Below, one piece after another: positions 19,327 through 28,360 of a stretch of 64,000 nt of DNA. How positions within the stretch are numbered: the first letter of the stretch is position 1; every line of letters starts with the position of its first letter. Where the stretch lies: the NCBI RefSeq assembly GCF_014698045.1, contig NZ_JACJSE010000023.1:38357-102356 (forward strand). Direction: 5' to 3'. Source of the DNA: Aulosira sp. FACHB-615 (GTDB lineage: Bacteria; Cyanobacteriota; Cyanobacteriia; Cyanobacteriales; Nostocaceae). A model generated the notes under the pieces. The model was not told the origin of the DNA. It saw only the letters and a list, made by a program, of their open reading frames with translations, and ran no database searches. Both the position numbers and the translations under genes were made by a program.

Positions 19327-20286
19327 TTAACTATTTTTCAAAATTCCAGCACTGATCGCACCTAAAATAGCTATACCAAAGGCGAGGCGATACCAAATAA
19401 ATACCCAAGTGCTTTTGGTTTTGAGGAAGCGGAGTAAGCCAGCAATGGATATATAAGAAAATATCGCCGCCGAAATCACACCAGCAATTAAGGGTAAGAA
19501 TCCTGTACTGCTAACTTCACCCAAAGCACTTTTTAACTCGACTAACCCAGCTAGGGTAATGGCGGGAATACCAAGTAAAAAGGAAAATCTGGCGGCTGTT
19601 TCCCGTTGTAAAGTCATAAATAAGCCGGCGGTTAAGGTAGAACCAGAACGAGAAACTCCAGGAATTAACGCCAAAGATTGGGCTAAACCCATCAATAGCC
19701 CATCATTCATGGTTAATTGTTCAAAGTCCCGTTCCCTTTTGCCGAGTTTTTCTGCTATTCCCAACAATATAGACATAACTATCGAGGCGATCGCGATCGC
19801 GCCGATACTTCTAATTGGTGAATTATCATAATCTGGGATAAATCTTTTAATTAATAAGCCAAAAAAGACTATTGGCAAGGTTCCTAAAGCAATGCCGATA
19901 GATAAACGCAAATCATAATCAGCATAATCTTTTTGCGCGATCGCTCGAAACGCCCCGGTGGCAATTTTTGTCAAATCTCCCCAGAAATACCACAGCACCG
20001 CCGCAATACTCCCCAACTGAATTACCGCCGTAAACGCCACTCCCGGATCACCCCAACCAAGGACTACAGGTACAACTTTTAAATGGGCGGTACTACTAAT
20101 CGGCAGGAATTCTGTCATTCCCTGCACAAAGCCTAAAACAATTGCTTGCAAAATATTCATTTGCTGCACTCCCCCAGCCTCTGGGGTGGGTGGAGTACTC
20201 AGGACTTTGAGTGGAAATGCCGCAACTGAAATTATTGCTGAGGCGACACTCATAAACACGAACCATTGACGTTTTGATAAAGCCAT
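19327..20286 (-). CDS. uppP: Undecaprenyl-diphosphatase
   Basis: The enzyme removes a phosphate from undecaprenyl diphosphate, recycling the lipid carrier for peptidoglycan and other wall polymers at the cytoplasmic membrane. Both family signatures are present: GMTEFLPISSTAHL with the catalytic Glu and Ser region, and GVSRSGSTLTAGL with the catalytic Arg. About eight membrane segments follow. From MALSKRQWF (20286) the protein is 319 residues. An upstream start at 20319 would add 11 residues, and the conserved core begins only at MNILQAIVLGFVQG. The extra N-terminal hydrophobic segment is longer than in E. coli but common in cyanobacteria. Confidence 0.93.
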   Translation of the reverse strand: MALSKRQWFVFMSVASAIISVAAFPLKVLSTPPTPEAGGVQQMNILQAIVLGFVQGMTEFLPISSTAHLKVVPVVLGWGDPGVAFTAVIQLGSIAAVLWYFWGDLTKIATGAFRAIAQKDYADYDLRLSIGIALGTLPIVFFGLLIKRFIPDYDNSPIRSIGAIAIASIVMSILLGIAEKLGKRERDFEQLTMNDGLLMGLAQSLALIPGVSRSGSTLTAGLFMTLQRETAARFSFLLGIPAITLAGLVELKSALGEVSSTGFLPLIAGVISAAIFSYISIAGLLRFLKTKSTWVFIWYRLAFGIAILGAISAGILKNS

Positions 20287-20319
20287 CAGTCTACCTGCGA
20301 TCGCTGCGATTACAACCAA

Positions 20320-20758
20320 TTACACAAACATCTTTTTGAGAAGCCTACAGGATACTTATACCCGAATTTCTCTCGTATGGGTGGGGAGTGTGGGGAGAGG
20401 GGGAAGTGTGGGGAGTGAGGGGGGAAAGATTTCTTTACTATCCTTCTAAACCTCCCAAACTTCCCACACCCCTGGATTTCTCTCTTGTAAGAAATCCAGG
20501 TTATAGCAGGGGATAGGTTACAGGTTACAGGCAAAAAGTCTATCCGTTCAAACTGTTTGTCAGCCCATATTCTCCCTCATCTCCCCACACCCCTAAACCC
20601 CTCATCTCCCCACACCCCTAAACCCCTCATCCCCCCATACCCCTCCAAAAAGACATTCCCAATTACGCAAAATCTCGGTACAATAAAAATGCCCCAGGGG
20701 GGGATTTATGGGTATGTTATCTTAAATAAGATAAAGATTAGTTACAATTATTAAAACT
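20320..20758. other. Intergenic region with low-complexity repeats
   Basis: No gene is supported. It contains G-rich tracts near 20380-20425, a hairpin CTGGATTTCT/AGAAATCCAG (about 20471-20503) and the tandem CACCCCTAAACCCCTCATC-type repeat near 20587-20632. The frames at 20310-20534 and 20557-20754 are low-complexity readings. Confidence 0.55.
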
Positions 20759-21538
20759 TTGATTAATAACACATTGTTTACTTACAACGCCTCTACCACC
20801 ACTATTGATAAGAAATTATCTGTAAAGAACGCTGCTTCACTGGGTATAGAAGAATTAGAATCTACACTTTCTGCGTCGCCATCTTTACCATTGTTAATAT
20901 CGTCCCGACAAACTTGGTTAGTGTTGACGGCGGCGGTGTTTTTAGTATCAGTGCCAGTATTTATTGAAGCACCACTGGTGCGATCGCTACCCGGCCTCAG
21001 TTTAGCCATGACTGGATTTTGGGTATGGTTGAGTTTTCGCTTAATGTCTCGCCCTGCAACATACCTGTGGGGGGATTTACTTTTAGGCTTTAGCTGGAGT
21101 TGGTTGGCAGGGGCAATTTATTGGGGTTGGTTGCGTTGGGAACCTTTTTGGCATTTACCAGTGGAATCTATCGGCTTACCATTTGCTTGTTGGTGTCTAG
21201 CCAGAAACTGGTGCAAGGTTGGTAGTTGGTTTTATTTAGGTTCTTTATTCGGTACAGTTTTAACCGATGTATATTTCTATATAGTTGATTTAATGCCCTA
21301 TTGGCGACAAATCATGCAAGTCGAACCTGACAGTGTGTCGCCGATTTTACAAGCTGCTGTTACTCAAGTCCGTACACCTTGGGGTCAAACTTGGGCTGTA
21401 GCGTTGGCATTAGTATTACTCACAGCCGGAATTTTACCTTTACGTCACCAGCAAAAACACTGGTTTGCATTTGGGGGAGCAGTGTTAAGTACTATTTTGG
21501 TAGACAGTTTATTTCTACTAGCTGCTTTAGTCGCGTAA
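20759..21538 (+). CDS. DUF3120 integral membrane protein
   Basis: The product is about 259 residues with several hydrophobic helices (about 50-75, 80-95, 110-130, 160-185, 210-230, 240-258). The long conserved centre reads GDLLLGFSWSWLAGAIYWGWLR and later VLTDVYFYIVDLMPYWRQIMQ. It matches what I know as DUF3120, a cyanobacterial and plastid-lineage family of unknown function. The start is a TTG at 20759, giving an N-terminal tail with no membrane segment; a later start is possible. It has no close operon partner. Confidence 0.82.
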   Translation: MINNTLFTYNASTTTIDKKLSVKNAASLGIEELESTLSASPSLPLLISSRQTWLVLTAAVFLVSVPVFIEAPLVRSLPGLSLAMTGFWVWLSFRLMSRPATYLWGDLLLGFSWSWLAGAIYWGWLRWEPFWHLPVESIGLPFACWCLARNWCKVGSWFYLGSLFGTVLTDVYFYIVDLMPYWRQIMQVEPDSVSPILQAAVTQVRTPWGQTWAVALALVLLTAGILPLRHQQKHWFAFGGAVLSTILVDSLFLLAALVA

Positions 21539-21729
21539 ATTTACAAAATTTCTGAGTTGGCTAAGGTTGGATCAACTATCAACTAACTGCAACATCAGTA
21601 GTTAATTATTCATAAAATCTGCTCAAAAAGCTGTAAACTTGTGGCGATCGCACTTCGGGGATATCTCTGCAAATCGCTAAATATCAGGATTTACAAGTTC
21701 TTGTTGGTAATTTTTGAGCAGAGGTATTT

Positions 21730-22545
21730 ATGACTGAAATTAACATTGAAAATCTGCCACTTTGGGTACAAGAAAGAGACATCGTACTTAAATACAATAC
21801 TCAGGCGACATGGCGTTATGGTGAGCAACCAGATTACACCCGCTCTAATGAAAATTTAGCTAAAGAAAGTCTGTGTAATCATCCAGCAAATTCCCTGGAA
21901 AAACTTGTCCAGAATTTGGTCAGAACTTTCGACATTGAAGCTAATTTCAAAACAAATCCTCAAGAGTGGTTGTCTGTAGTTCAAGATAAATTTCGGATGA
22001 GTACCAATGGCGGAACTAGCTATACATTAGAGGATTTAGTTCAGGCAGGTACTTACAAACTTTTGATTGGCAAGACCCAGCACTATCAAGCTCCCCAAGA
22101 AGATTTTGAATCTTCTACTCAGCTATTTCACACTGCATTTCCCGATGGTTTTTTGTGGGAAGTATTAGAAGTTTATTCTGCACCTCCTACCATTGCTTTT
22201 AAATGGAGGCATTGGGGACATTTTCGCGGTAATTTTAAAGATTATGTTCCGACTGGGCAGATGATTGAAGTAGTGGGGATGAGTATTGTTCAAGTAACAG
22301 AAAACTGCAAAATTCTGTCTTTAGAACACTATTACGACAATGGAAAATTTCTCAATCAATTAACTTCTGGCGGCAAAATGGGCAATGCTACTCAACAGCA
22401 GCTAACCCCAGCAGGAACACCATCAGCTAATTCTGGGAAAACAACTTTTTTGGGTTTTTTCCGGCGCTTCTTACCAAATAGAACCAAACCAGCATCGGCT
22501 AATACAAACGCTAGTGGTTGTCCATTTGCTGCTTTATTACGTTAA
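21730..22545 (+). CDS. Homologue of plant pathogen-related protein (SnoaL/NTF2-like)
   Basis: The product is 271 residues. Residues about 25-215 resemble, from memory, the plant proteins named pathogen-related protein: WRYGEQPDYT, SLEKLVQNLVRTFDIE, FRMSTNGG, FLWEVLEVYSAPPTIAFKWRHWGHFRG, PTGQMIEVVGMSIVQV and LEHYYDNGKFL. That family has a SnoaL/NTF2-like cone fold and no established biochemical activity. The C-terminal 50 residues are low in complexity and end in a cysteine-containing tail (ASGCPFAALLR). A good ribosome binding site is not obvious, but the ATG precedes the conserved region suitably. No neighbour suggests its role. Confidence 0.78.
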   Translation: MTEINIENLPLWVQERDIVLKYNTQATWRYGEQPDYTRSNENLAKESLCNHPANSLEKLVQNLVRTFDIEANFKTNPQEWLSVVQDKFRMSTNGGTSYTLEDLVQAGTYKLLIGKTQHYQAPQEDFESSTQLFHTAFPDGFLWEVLEVYSAPPTIAFKWRHWGHFRGNFKDYVPTGQMIEVVGMSIVQVTENCKILSLEHYYDNGKFLNQLTSGGKMGNATQQQLTPAGTPSANSGKTTFLGFFRRFLPNRTKPASANTNASGCPFAALLR

Positions 22546-23237
22546 TCTCCGCACTGGGTGTCAGGGTTTAAGGGTGTAGGGGTGTCTGACAAGTGTAGGT
22601 TTTTTACGTTATGCCCCATAGGGTGTAGGGGTGTAAGGGTGTGAGGGGGATGGAACTCTGATTAAATTGTGATTTTTAGAGTCGCTACTTATCACTCTGT
22701 TAAAAACCTACTCTTGTGAGTGTAGTGGTGTAGGGGCTGACAGGTGTAACTTTTTTCCTTCCCTACACCGCAAATCCTTGATGTTTCATCTTCAAATTTC
22801 CCGGTGGAGCTTTACAAAAAGTTACAAAGTTATCAATCAGTAAATTCAGGCTGCAATTCTGGCGTTATTCTGCCAGGAAGCAATATCAGCCAACAAGCAA
22901 GAGTATCCTAGCCAGCGTTGTAGGAAGCACAGCACAGCTGTAGCGATGTCAGTAAGTCAGAGAAGTAAAATAATTTTTGCCAAAAATAGTGTCAAACCCA
23001 GTAACAGTAAATATTGTGGATATTAATACGCTGTATATTAGTTTCTGATGACTGCTGTGTGTTGATTGAGCGATCAGTTCCTAGTCAAGAGTCGCTATTG
23101 CTGTTATCGGCTGTGCCGAGTTGTAGCAACTGGCGTTGAAAAATCAAGAGTCATAACTATGCCTCAAAGATTATAAACTGTTGACAGCTGTCAGCTTAAA
23201 GCCATTATTCAGTTTGATGGAAAGAGGTAAAAAAGTC
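22546..23237. other. Intergenic region upstream of psbU
   Basis: About 690 bases without a supported gene. The first 200 bases contain degenerate GTGTAGGGGT repeats (about 22559-22660 and 22720-22760). The rest, about 22800-23180, is unstructured and presumably holds the psbU promoter, but I cannot point to convincing -10 and -35 boxes. Confidence 0.5.
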
Positions 23238-23666
23238 GTGAAAAGATTGGTGCGTTTATTAACAGTATTTAGTTTGTTGCTGGGTTGCTGGGGATGGTTA
23301 GGTACAACAGGTGTAGCCCAAGCTGCTGGGATCAACAGTTTGGCTTTACCACAAGTGCCTGTTTTAGCAGTGGAGTTACGTAACCGGGCAGATCAAAAGT
23401 TAGCAACGGAATTTGGTAAAAAAATTGATTTAAACAACACCAATGTCCGCGCTTTCCAAAATTACCCCGGTTTGTATCCTACCCTAGCTAAGAAAATCAT
23501 CAAAAATGCACCTTACAAAAGTGTAGAAGATGTGCTGAATATTGAAGGATTGAGCGATCGCCAAAAACAAATCCTCCAAGCTAATTTCGACAACTTCACC
23601 GTTACCGAACAAGAATCAGTCTTCAACGAAGGAGACGATCGCTTTAACAACGGTATCTACAGATAA
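23238..23666 (+). CDS. psbU: Photosystem II 12 kDa extrinsic protein PsbU
   Basis: PsbU is a lumenal subunit that stabilises the oxygen-evolving Mn cluster and chloride/calcium retention in cyanobacterial photosystem II. The mature part has the family pattern KIDLNNTNVRAFQNYPGLYPTLAKKI followed by YKSVEDVLNIEGL (a helix-hairpin-helix-like fold), and it ends DRFNNGIYR. The signal peptide is VKRLVRLLTVFSLLLGCWGW..AQA. I choose the GTG at 23238 because AAAGAGG lies about ten bases upstream and known PsbU precursors begin at this point. ATG at 23217 and TTG at 23181 are also in frame. Confidence 0.93.
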   Translation: MKRLVRLLTVFSLLLGCWGWLGTTGVAQAAGINSLALPQVPVLAVELRNRADQKLATEFGKKIDLNNTNVRAFQNYPGLYPTLAKKIIKNAPYKSVEDVLNIEGLSDRQKQILQANFDNFTVTEQESVFNEGDDRFNNGIYR

Positions 23667-23698
23667 GCTCAATTATCGTTAATGTAGAGATATAGTAG

Positions 23699-23731
23699 TC
23701 CACTCCCAATTTTTGGGGGTGGTTCTCTTAA
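23699..23731 (+). terminator. Likely terminator of psbU
   Basis: The hairpin CCACTCCC-AATTTTT-GGGGGTGG at about 23700-23722 is followed by TTCTCTTA and lies 34 bases after the psbU stop. The run of T is short, so this is a moderate call. Confidence 0.5.
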
Positions 23732-23815
23732 TCCACCAGAATTCAGGAGTCAGGAGTCAGAATCAACTCTAGACTTAGTAAAATCCAAAATCCAAAATCC
23801 AAAATCCAAAATTTT

Positions 23816-25516
23816 TTGACTTTGCCTGAAATAGAAATTCCTCGCCAATTTGATGTGATAGTAGTCGGCGCTGGCGCTGCTGGACTATACACAGCGTTGT
23901 GTTTGCCAGAATCTTTGCAAGTCGGCTTAATTACTAAAGAAACTGTTACTTTGTCTGCTAGTGATTGGGCGCAAGGCGGAATTGCGGCGGCGATCGCTCC
24001 TGAAGATTCGCCACAGTTGCACATTGAAGATACAATTCAAGCTGGTGCTGGTTTGTGCGATCGGCAAGCTGTAGAATTTCTCGCCCAAGAAGCCCCTAAC
24101 TGTATTCAATCTTTGGTAAATTTGGGCGTAGCTTTTGACCGTCATGGTAACGCCTTAGCTTTAACTTTAGAAGCTGCCCATTCTCGTAACCGGGTGCTTC
24201 ATGCTGCTGATACCACTGGTCGAGAAGTCACAACTACTTTAACAGCGCAAGTATTACATCGCCAAAATATTCAAGTTATTCAGCAAGCTTTAGCCTTGAG
24301 TTTGTGGTTAGAACCCGAAACAAATCGCTGTCAAGGAATTAGCTTGTTTTATCAAGGTGAAATTACGTGGGTAAAAGCCAAAGCCGTAGTTCTCGCTACT
24401 GGTGGCGGTGGTCAAGTTTTTGCCCAAACAACTAACCCCGCCGTCAGTACAGGTGATGGGGTGGCGATCGCTTGGCGGGCTGGGGCTGTTCTGCGAGATT
24501 TGGAATTTGTGCAGTTTCACCCCACAGCTTTAACAAAACCAGGCGCAGATCGCTTTTTAATTAGTGAGGCTGTCAGAGGCGAAGGCGCACATTTAGTTGA
24601 TGATACCGGGCGACGCTTTGCCTTTGACTATCACCCCGCCGGAGAACTCGCGCCCAGAGATGTGGTGAGTCGAGCGATTTTTAGCCATCTGCAAAAAACG
24701 GCGGTTGATCCAGCTACCGCCCATGTCTGGTTAGATATGCGCCCCATCCCGCCTGATAAAATTCAACATCGCTTTCCCAACATCATCAAAGTTTGTCAGC
24801 GTTGGGGAATTGATGTATTTCATGAACCAATTCCCGTTGCGCCTGCGGCCCATTACTGGATGGGTGGAATTGTCGCTGATTTACAAAATCACACCAATAT
24901 TCCGGGTTTATACGCAGTCGGAGAAACTGCGAGTACGGGAGTACATGGAGCCAATCGTTTAGCGAGTAACTCTCTACTAGAATGTATTGTGTTTGGCGCA
25001 CAGATGGCCAATATTCAATTGACAGATGTGGAATTACAACCAGAGTTGTCAGATTTATCTGTGCGGGAATTTAATTTAGATGAAAATGCTTGGCAAGCCC
25101 AGCAAGCACAAATAGCAGCATTACGGGAGAAATTACCCCGTTTAGTCTGGCAAAGTGCGGGGATTTGTCGAGAACAAGCAAGATTAGACGAGGCGATCGC
25201 AACAATAGCAGCTTGGCAGCAAGATTTTGTTAATTTACCTTTGAGTCAATTCTTGCTGTCTTTGCGTGCCAACGAAACTGTGAAGTTCCAAACTCTGGGT
25301 ATAGAACGCCAATTAAGACTTTGGGCAGAAACTCGCAATCTACTGGATGTAGCTAATTTAACTCTCAGAAGTGCTGCTTTCAGAACAGAAAGCCGGGGCG
25401 GACACTATCGCATCGATTACCCAAAAACCAATCCAGATTGGCAAATTCACACAATTGTACAATCACTTCATTGGAGTAAATCTACACCTGATGTTAGAGA
25501 TTTAAAGAAGTATTAA
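23816..25516 (+). CDS. nadB: L-aspartate oxidase
   Basis: The flavoenzyme oxidises L-aspartate to iminoaspartate, the first step of de novo NAD synthesis. The FAD-binding GAGAAGLYTA lies at about 18-27, with SDWAQGGIAAA, the active-site arginine-containing HSRNRVLHAADTTGRE, the GEGAHLVDDTGRRF segment, ELAPRDVVSRAI and GANRLASNSLLECIVFG. The length of about 566 residues is normal. The start is TTG at 23816, or TTG at 23822; no ATG lies ahead of the conserved core. It is followed 19 bases later by mazG, so the two are probably cotranscribed. Confidence 0.94.
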   Translation: MTLPEIEIPRQFDVIVVGAGAAGLYTALCLPESLQVGLITKETVTLSASDWAQGGIAAAIAPEDSPQLHIEDTIQAGAGLCDRQAVEFLAQEAPNCIQSLVNLGVAFDRHGNALALTLEAAHSRNRVLHAADTTGREVTTTLTAQVLHRQNIQVIQQALALSLWLEPETNRCQGISLFYQGEITWVKAKAVVLATGGGGQVFAQTTNPAVSTGDGVAIAWRAGAVLRDLEFVQFHPTALTKPGADRFLISEAVRGEGAHLVDDTGRRFAFDYHPAGELAPRDVVSRAIFSHLQKTAVDPATAHVWLDMRPIPPDKIQHRFPNIIKVCQRWGIDVFHEPIPVAPAAHYWMGGIVADLQNHTNIPGLYAVGETASTGVHGANRLASNSLLECIVFGAQMANIQLTDVELQPELSDLSVREFNLDENAWQAQQAQIAALREKLPRLVWQSAGICREQARLDEAIATIAAWQQDFVNLPLSQFLLSLRANETVKFQTLGIERQLRLWAETRNLLDVANLTLRSAAFRTESRGGHYRIDYPKTNPDWQIHTIVQSLHWSKSTPDVRDLKKY

Positions 25517-25535
25517 ACTAGGCGACAGATTAGTT

Positions 25536-26360
25536 ATGGAATTAAATCAAAATCAGGCTGAAACATTGGCAGCGTTACAAGAATTAATTGATGTGGTGGC
25601 AAAATTGCGATCGCCTGATGGTGGTTGTCCTTGGGATTTGGCACAAACTCCACAAACTCTGATACCTTACGTGATTGAAGAAGCTTACGAAGTGGTGGAC
25701 GCAATTAAAAGTAATGATCAAGTTGCCATTACTGAGGAATTAGGCGATTTACTTTTACAAGTTGTTTTACAAGCCCAAATCGCCAGCGAAGATCAGCAAT
25801 TTTCCCTCAAAGAAGTCGCCCAAGGCATTTCCCAAAAACTCATCCGTCGCCATCCCCATGTTTTTGGTGATGTGTCGGTGCAGAATGTGGATGAAGTGCG
25901 GCAAAACTGGGAACAAATCAAGGCGGCAGAAAAAGGTGAAGCAACCCCAGAAAAGCACCAACTCAGTGCTAAACTCAGCCGTTATGGGCGCACTCTTCCC
26001 CCGTTGATGGCAGCAATGAAAATTTCCCAAAAAGCGGCGGCGGTAGGCTTTGAATGGGAAAACATTGATGGCGTGTGGGCAAAGTTTCACGAAGAATTGG
26101 CAGAGTTTCAGCAAGCTGTGGCGGAGGAAACACCAGAACGTCAAGAATCTGAATTAGGGGATTTATTATTTGCTGTACTGCAACTTGCCCGTTGGTATAA
26201 TCTTGACCCTAGCGCCGCTTTGCAAGGAACAAATCAGCGATTTGTCCAGAGGTTACAAAAAATGGAGGCAGTGGTTGACCGCCCCCTTTCTGATTACAGT
26301 TTGGATGAGTTAGAAACGCTCTGGCAACAGGCAAAAGCCCAACTTGCCAAAGAGCCTTGA
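25536..26360 (+). CDS. mazG: Nucleoside triphosphate pyrophosphohydrolase MazG
   Basis: The product is 274 residues with two MazG modules. The first has CPWDLAQTPQTLIPYVIEE and EELGDLLLQVVLQAQIA. The second has GFEWENIDGVWAKFHEELAEF and ELGDLLFAVLQLARWYN. The metal-binding EExxE/ExxD patterns are intact in both. MazG hydrolyses non-canonical and canonical NTPs to NMP and pyrophosphate, cleaning the nucleotide pool. The gene is 19 bases after nadB on the same strand and converges with the aldehyde dehydrogenase gene, only about 11 bases away. Confidence 0.94.
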   Translation: MELNQNQAETLAALQELIDVVAKLRSPDGGCPWDLAQTPQTLIPYVIEEAYEVVDAIKSNDQVAITEELGDLLLQVVLQAQIASEDQQFSLKEVAQGISQKLIRRHPHVFGDVSVQNVDEVRQNWEQIKAAEKGEATPEKHQLSAKLSRYGRTLPPLMAAMKISQKAAAVGFEWENIDGVWAKFHEELAEFQQAVAEETPERQESELGDLLFAVLQLARWYNLDPSAALQGTNQRFVQRLQKMEAVVDRPLSDYSLDELETLWQQAKAQLAKEP

Positions 26361-26371
26361 TACATACCAGT

Positions 26372-27841
26372 TTACAGTTTGATGGTAACAGTCTTAACTT
26401 CGGTGTATTGCTGTAAGCCATATTCACCTAGTTCCCGACCAATACCAGATTGCTTGAAACCACCAAAGGGTGCAGCAGCATCAAATACGTCGTAGCAATT
26501 GACCCAGACTGTACCTGCACGGAGATTGTTAGCGATCGCATGAACTTTGGTAACATCCTGTGTCCAGACGGCGGCGGCGAGTCCGTACATGGTGTTATTT
26601 GCCCGTTCAATGACTTCGTGAATATCTTTGAATTTAATAATGCTCAGTACAGGGCCAAAGATTTCTTCTTGGGCAATTTTCATGTCATCACGCACATCAG
26701 CAAAAACTGTAGGGGCGATAAAGTAACCTTTGTCACCAACTTGTTGTCCACCACAAAGCATCTGAGCGCCTTCTCGCATCCCAGATTCGATGTAACTCAT
26801 GACTTTGTTAAATTGCTCTTGGTCTACCTGCGGCCCTTGTTCTGTAGCAGCATCAAAGGGATCGCCGACAATTCGCTGTCTAGCTTTTTCCACAGTTCTC
26901 GCCACAAATTCGTCATAGCATTTTTCTTCGACAAATAGCCGCGAACCAGCACAACAGCATTGACCTTGGTTAAAGAATAAAGCTTCGTGGGAACCTGCGA
27001 TCGCGGCATCCATGTCTGCATCCGCAAACACAATATTTGGGCTTTTTCCACCGAGTTCTAAAGTGACACGCTTTAAGTTACTTTTCGCCGCCGCTTCCAT
27101 AATCAGGTGTCCCACTTCTGTGGAACCTGTGAAAGCAACTTTGTCGATGTCTCGATGATATGCGATCGCTGCCCCAGCCGTTGGGCCGTATCCTGATAAC
27201 AGATTCACTACCCCAGGGGGAAAACCAGCCTCAATAATTAATTCTCCCACCCGTAATGCTGATAACGGTGTTTGTTCCGCCGTTTTCATCACCACAGTAT
27301 TACCTGTTGCCAAAGCTGGGGCTAATTTCCACGCCTGCATTAACAAGGGGAAATTCCACGGGATAATTTGCCCAACTACCCCCACAGGCTCATGACGGGT
27401 GTAGCAAAAGTAAGGGCCGTTAATCGGGATAGTTTTACCTTGGACTTTATCAGCCCAACCTGCGTAATAGCGATAACAGGCAATAACTAAACCCAAGTCT
27501 CCTAAAGAATCTTGTAGTGGTTTGCCGTTATCTAGGGTTTCTAGTCGCGCTAACTCGTCAATATTCTGTTCAATTAAATCAGCTAACCGATAAAGCAACT
27601 CACCCCGACGGGTTGCAGACATATTGCGCCATTCCCCACCTTTAAAGGCGTGACGTGCTGCTTGCACGGCTTTATCGACATCGGCTGCATCTGCTTCTGC
27701 GACTTCGCAGATCACATCGCCTGTAGTTGGATTGATTGTGGCAAATCGGCGACCACTGACACTATCTACCCACTCATTATTAATCAGTAGTTTGGTTGGG
27801 CCGATTTTGACCTGCTGTTTCGGTTCTGTCGTTGTAACCAT
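26372..27841 (-). CDS. NAD(P)-dependent aldehyde dehydrogenase
   Basis: The product is 489 residues and of the classical ALDH superfamily. It shows the cofactor-binding PWNFPLLMQAWKLAPALATGN, FTGSTEVG, the catalytic Glu of TLELGGKSPNIVFADAD (near 265) and the catalytic Cys in FNQGQCCCAGSR (near 300). It also has EEIFGPVLSI and AAPFGGFKQSGIGRELGEYGL. Overall it resembles the ALDH1/2 retinal and acetaldehyde branch, so a broad-specificity aldehyde oxidation role is likely; the substrate cannot be read from the sequence. GGAGGG (27844-27849 on the opposite strand) sits just ahead of the ATG as ribosome binding site. Confidence 0.95.
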   Translation of the reverse strand: MVTTTEPKQQVKIGPTKLLINNEWVDSVSGRRFATINPTTGDVICEVAEADAADVDKAVQAARHAFKGGEWRNMSATRRGELLYRLADLIEQNIDELARLETLDNGKPLQDSLGDLGLVIACYRYYAGWADKVQGKTIPINGPYFCYTRHEPVGVVGQIIPWNFPLLMQAWKLAPALATGNTVVMKTAEQTPLSALRVGELIIEAGFPPGVVNLLSGYGPTAGAAIAYHRDIDKVAFTGSTEVGHLIMEAAAKSNLKRVTLELGGKSPNIVFADADMDAAIAGSHEALFFNQGQCCCAGSRLFVEEKCYDEFVARTVEKARQRIVGDPFDAATEQGPQVDQEQFNKVMSYIESGMREGAQMLCGGQQVGDKGYFIAPTVFADVRDDMKIAQEEIFGPVLSIIKFKDIHEVIERANNTMYGLAAAVWTQDVTKVHAIANNLRAGTVWVNCYDVFDAAAPFGGFKQSGIGRELGEYGLQQYTEVKTVTIKL

Positions 27842-28360
27842 CAGGCCCTCCTAAAGCTTTTGGAGAAAAATTGGCTGAAATCTATTAATTATGTTGTCGG
27901 GAATACAGTATTATGGACGATTTTCTTTATAAATCTTTTGATTTTCGCCGACTGAACAATTCCTGTATTTAGTTGATTCATCCCGCATTTATGCAACGGC
28001 ATTTAAGATTAATTGACCGCAGATATAGGAATCCGGTTTGACTTCTGAATTTATTTGTGCAGGTAGGGAATGGGGAGTCGGGAGTAGGAAAGAAGCCTGA
28101 TCTGTATGTACTGATTTTTTTCCCAAATCAAATATGAGTCCTATAGAAGATAATCATGTTTTACTTCGATTGGTGAGCGACGTGCTTTAAGCGCAGTCGA
28201 AAGGAGCCAAATCACTGCCTCCAACTATAAAACTACGACTTTCGGAAACAGACTTTACCCCCTAAGAAAGTGTCAGCTAAAGAATTTGGTACTTAGCGTA
28301 GGAAGTAGCCGGTTATTTACAAAGTAACTGGCATTTATTGAGCATGAATGAGAAAATACT
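27842..28360. other. Divergent intergenic region
   Basis: About 519 bases between the aldehyde dehydrogenase gene (minus) and the repeat protein (plus), so both promoters should lie here. No gene, clear palindrome or repeat family is seen apart from a short GGGGAGTCGGGAGTAGG tract near 28070-28087. Confidence 0.5.

Noticed and set aside
26450..26938. 162-codon plus-strand frame
   Set aside because: It is a shadow of the aldehyde dehydrogenase gene on the other strand, whose motifs are complete.
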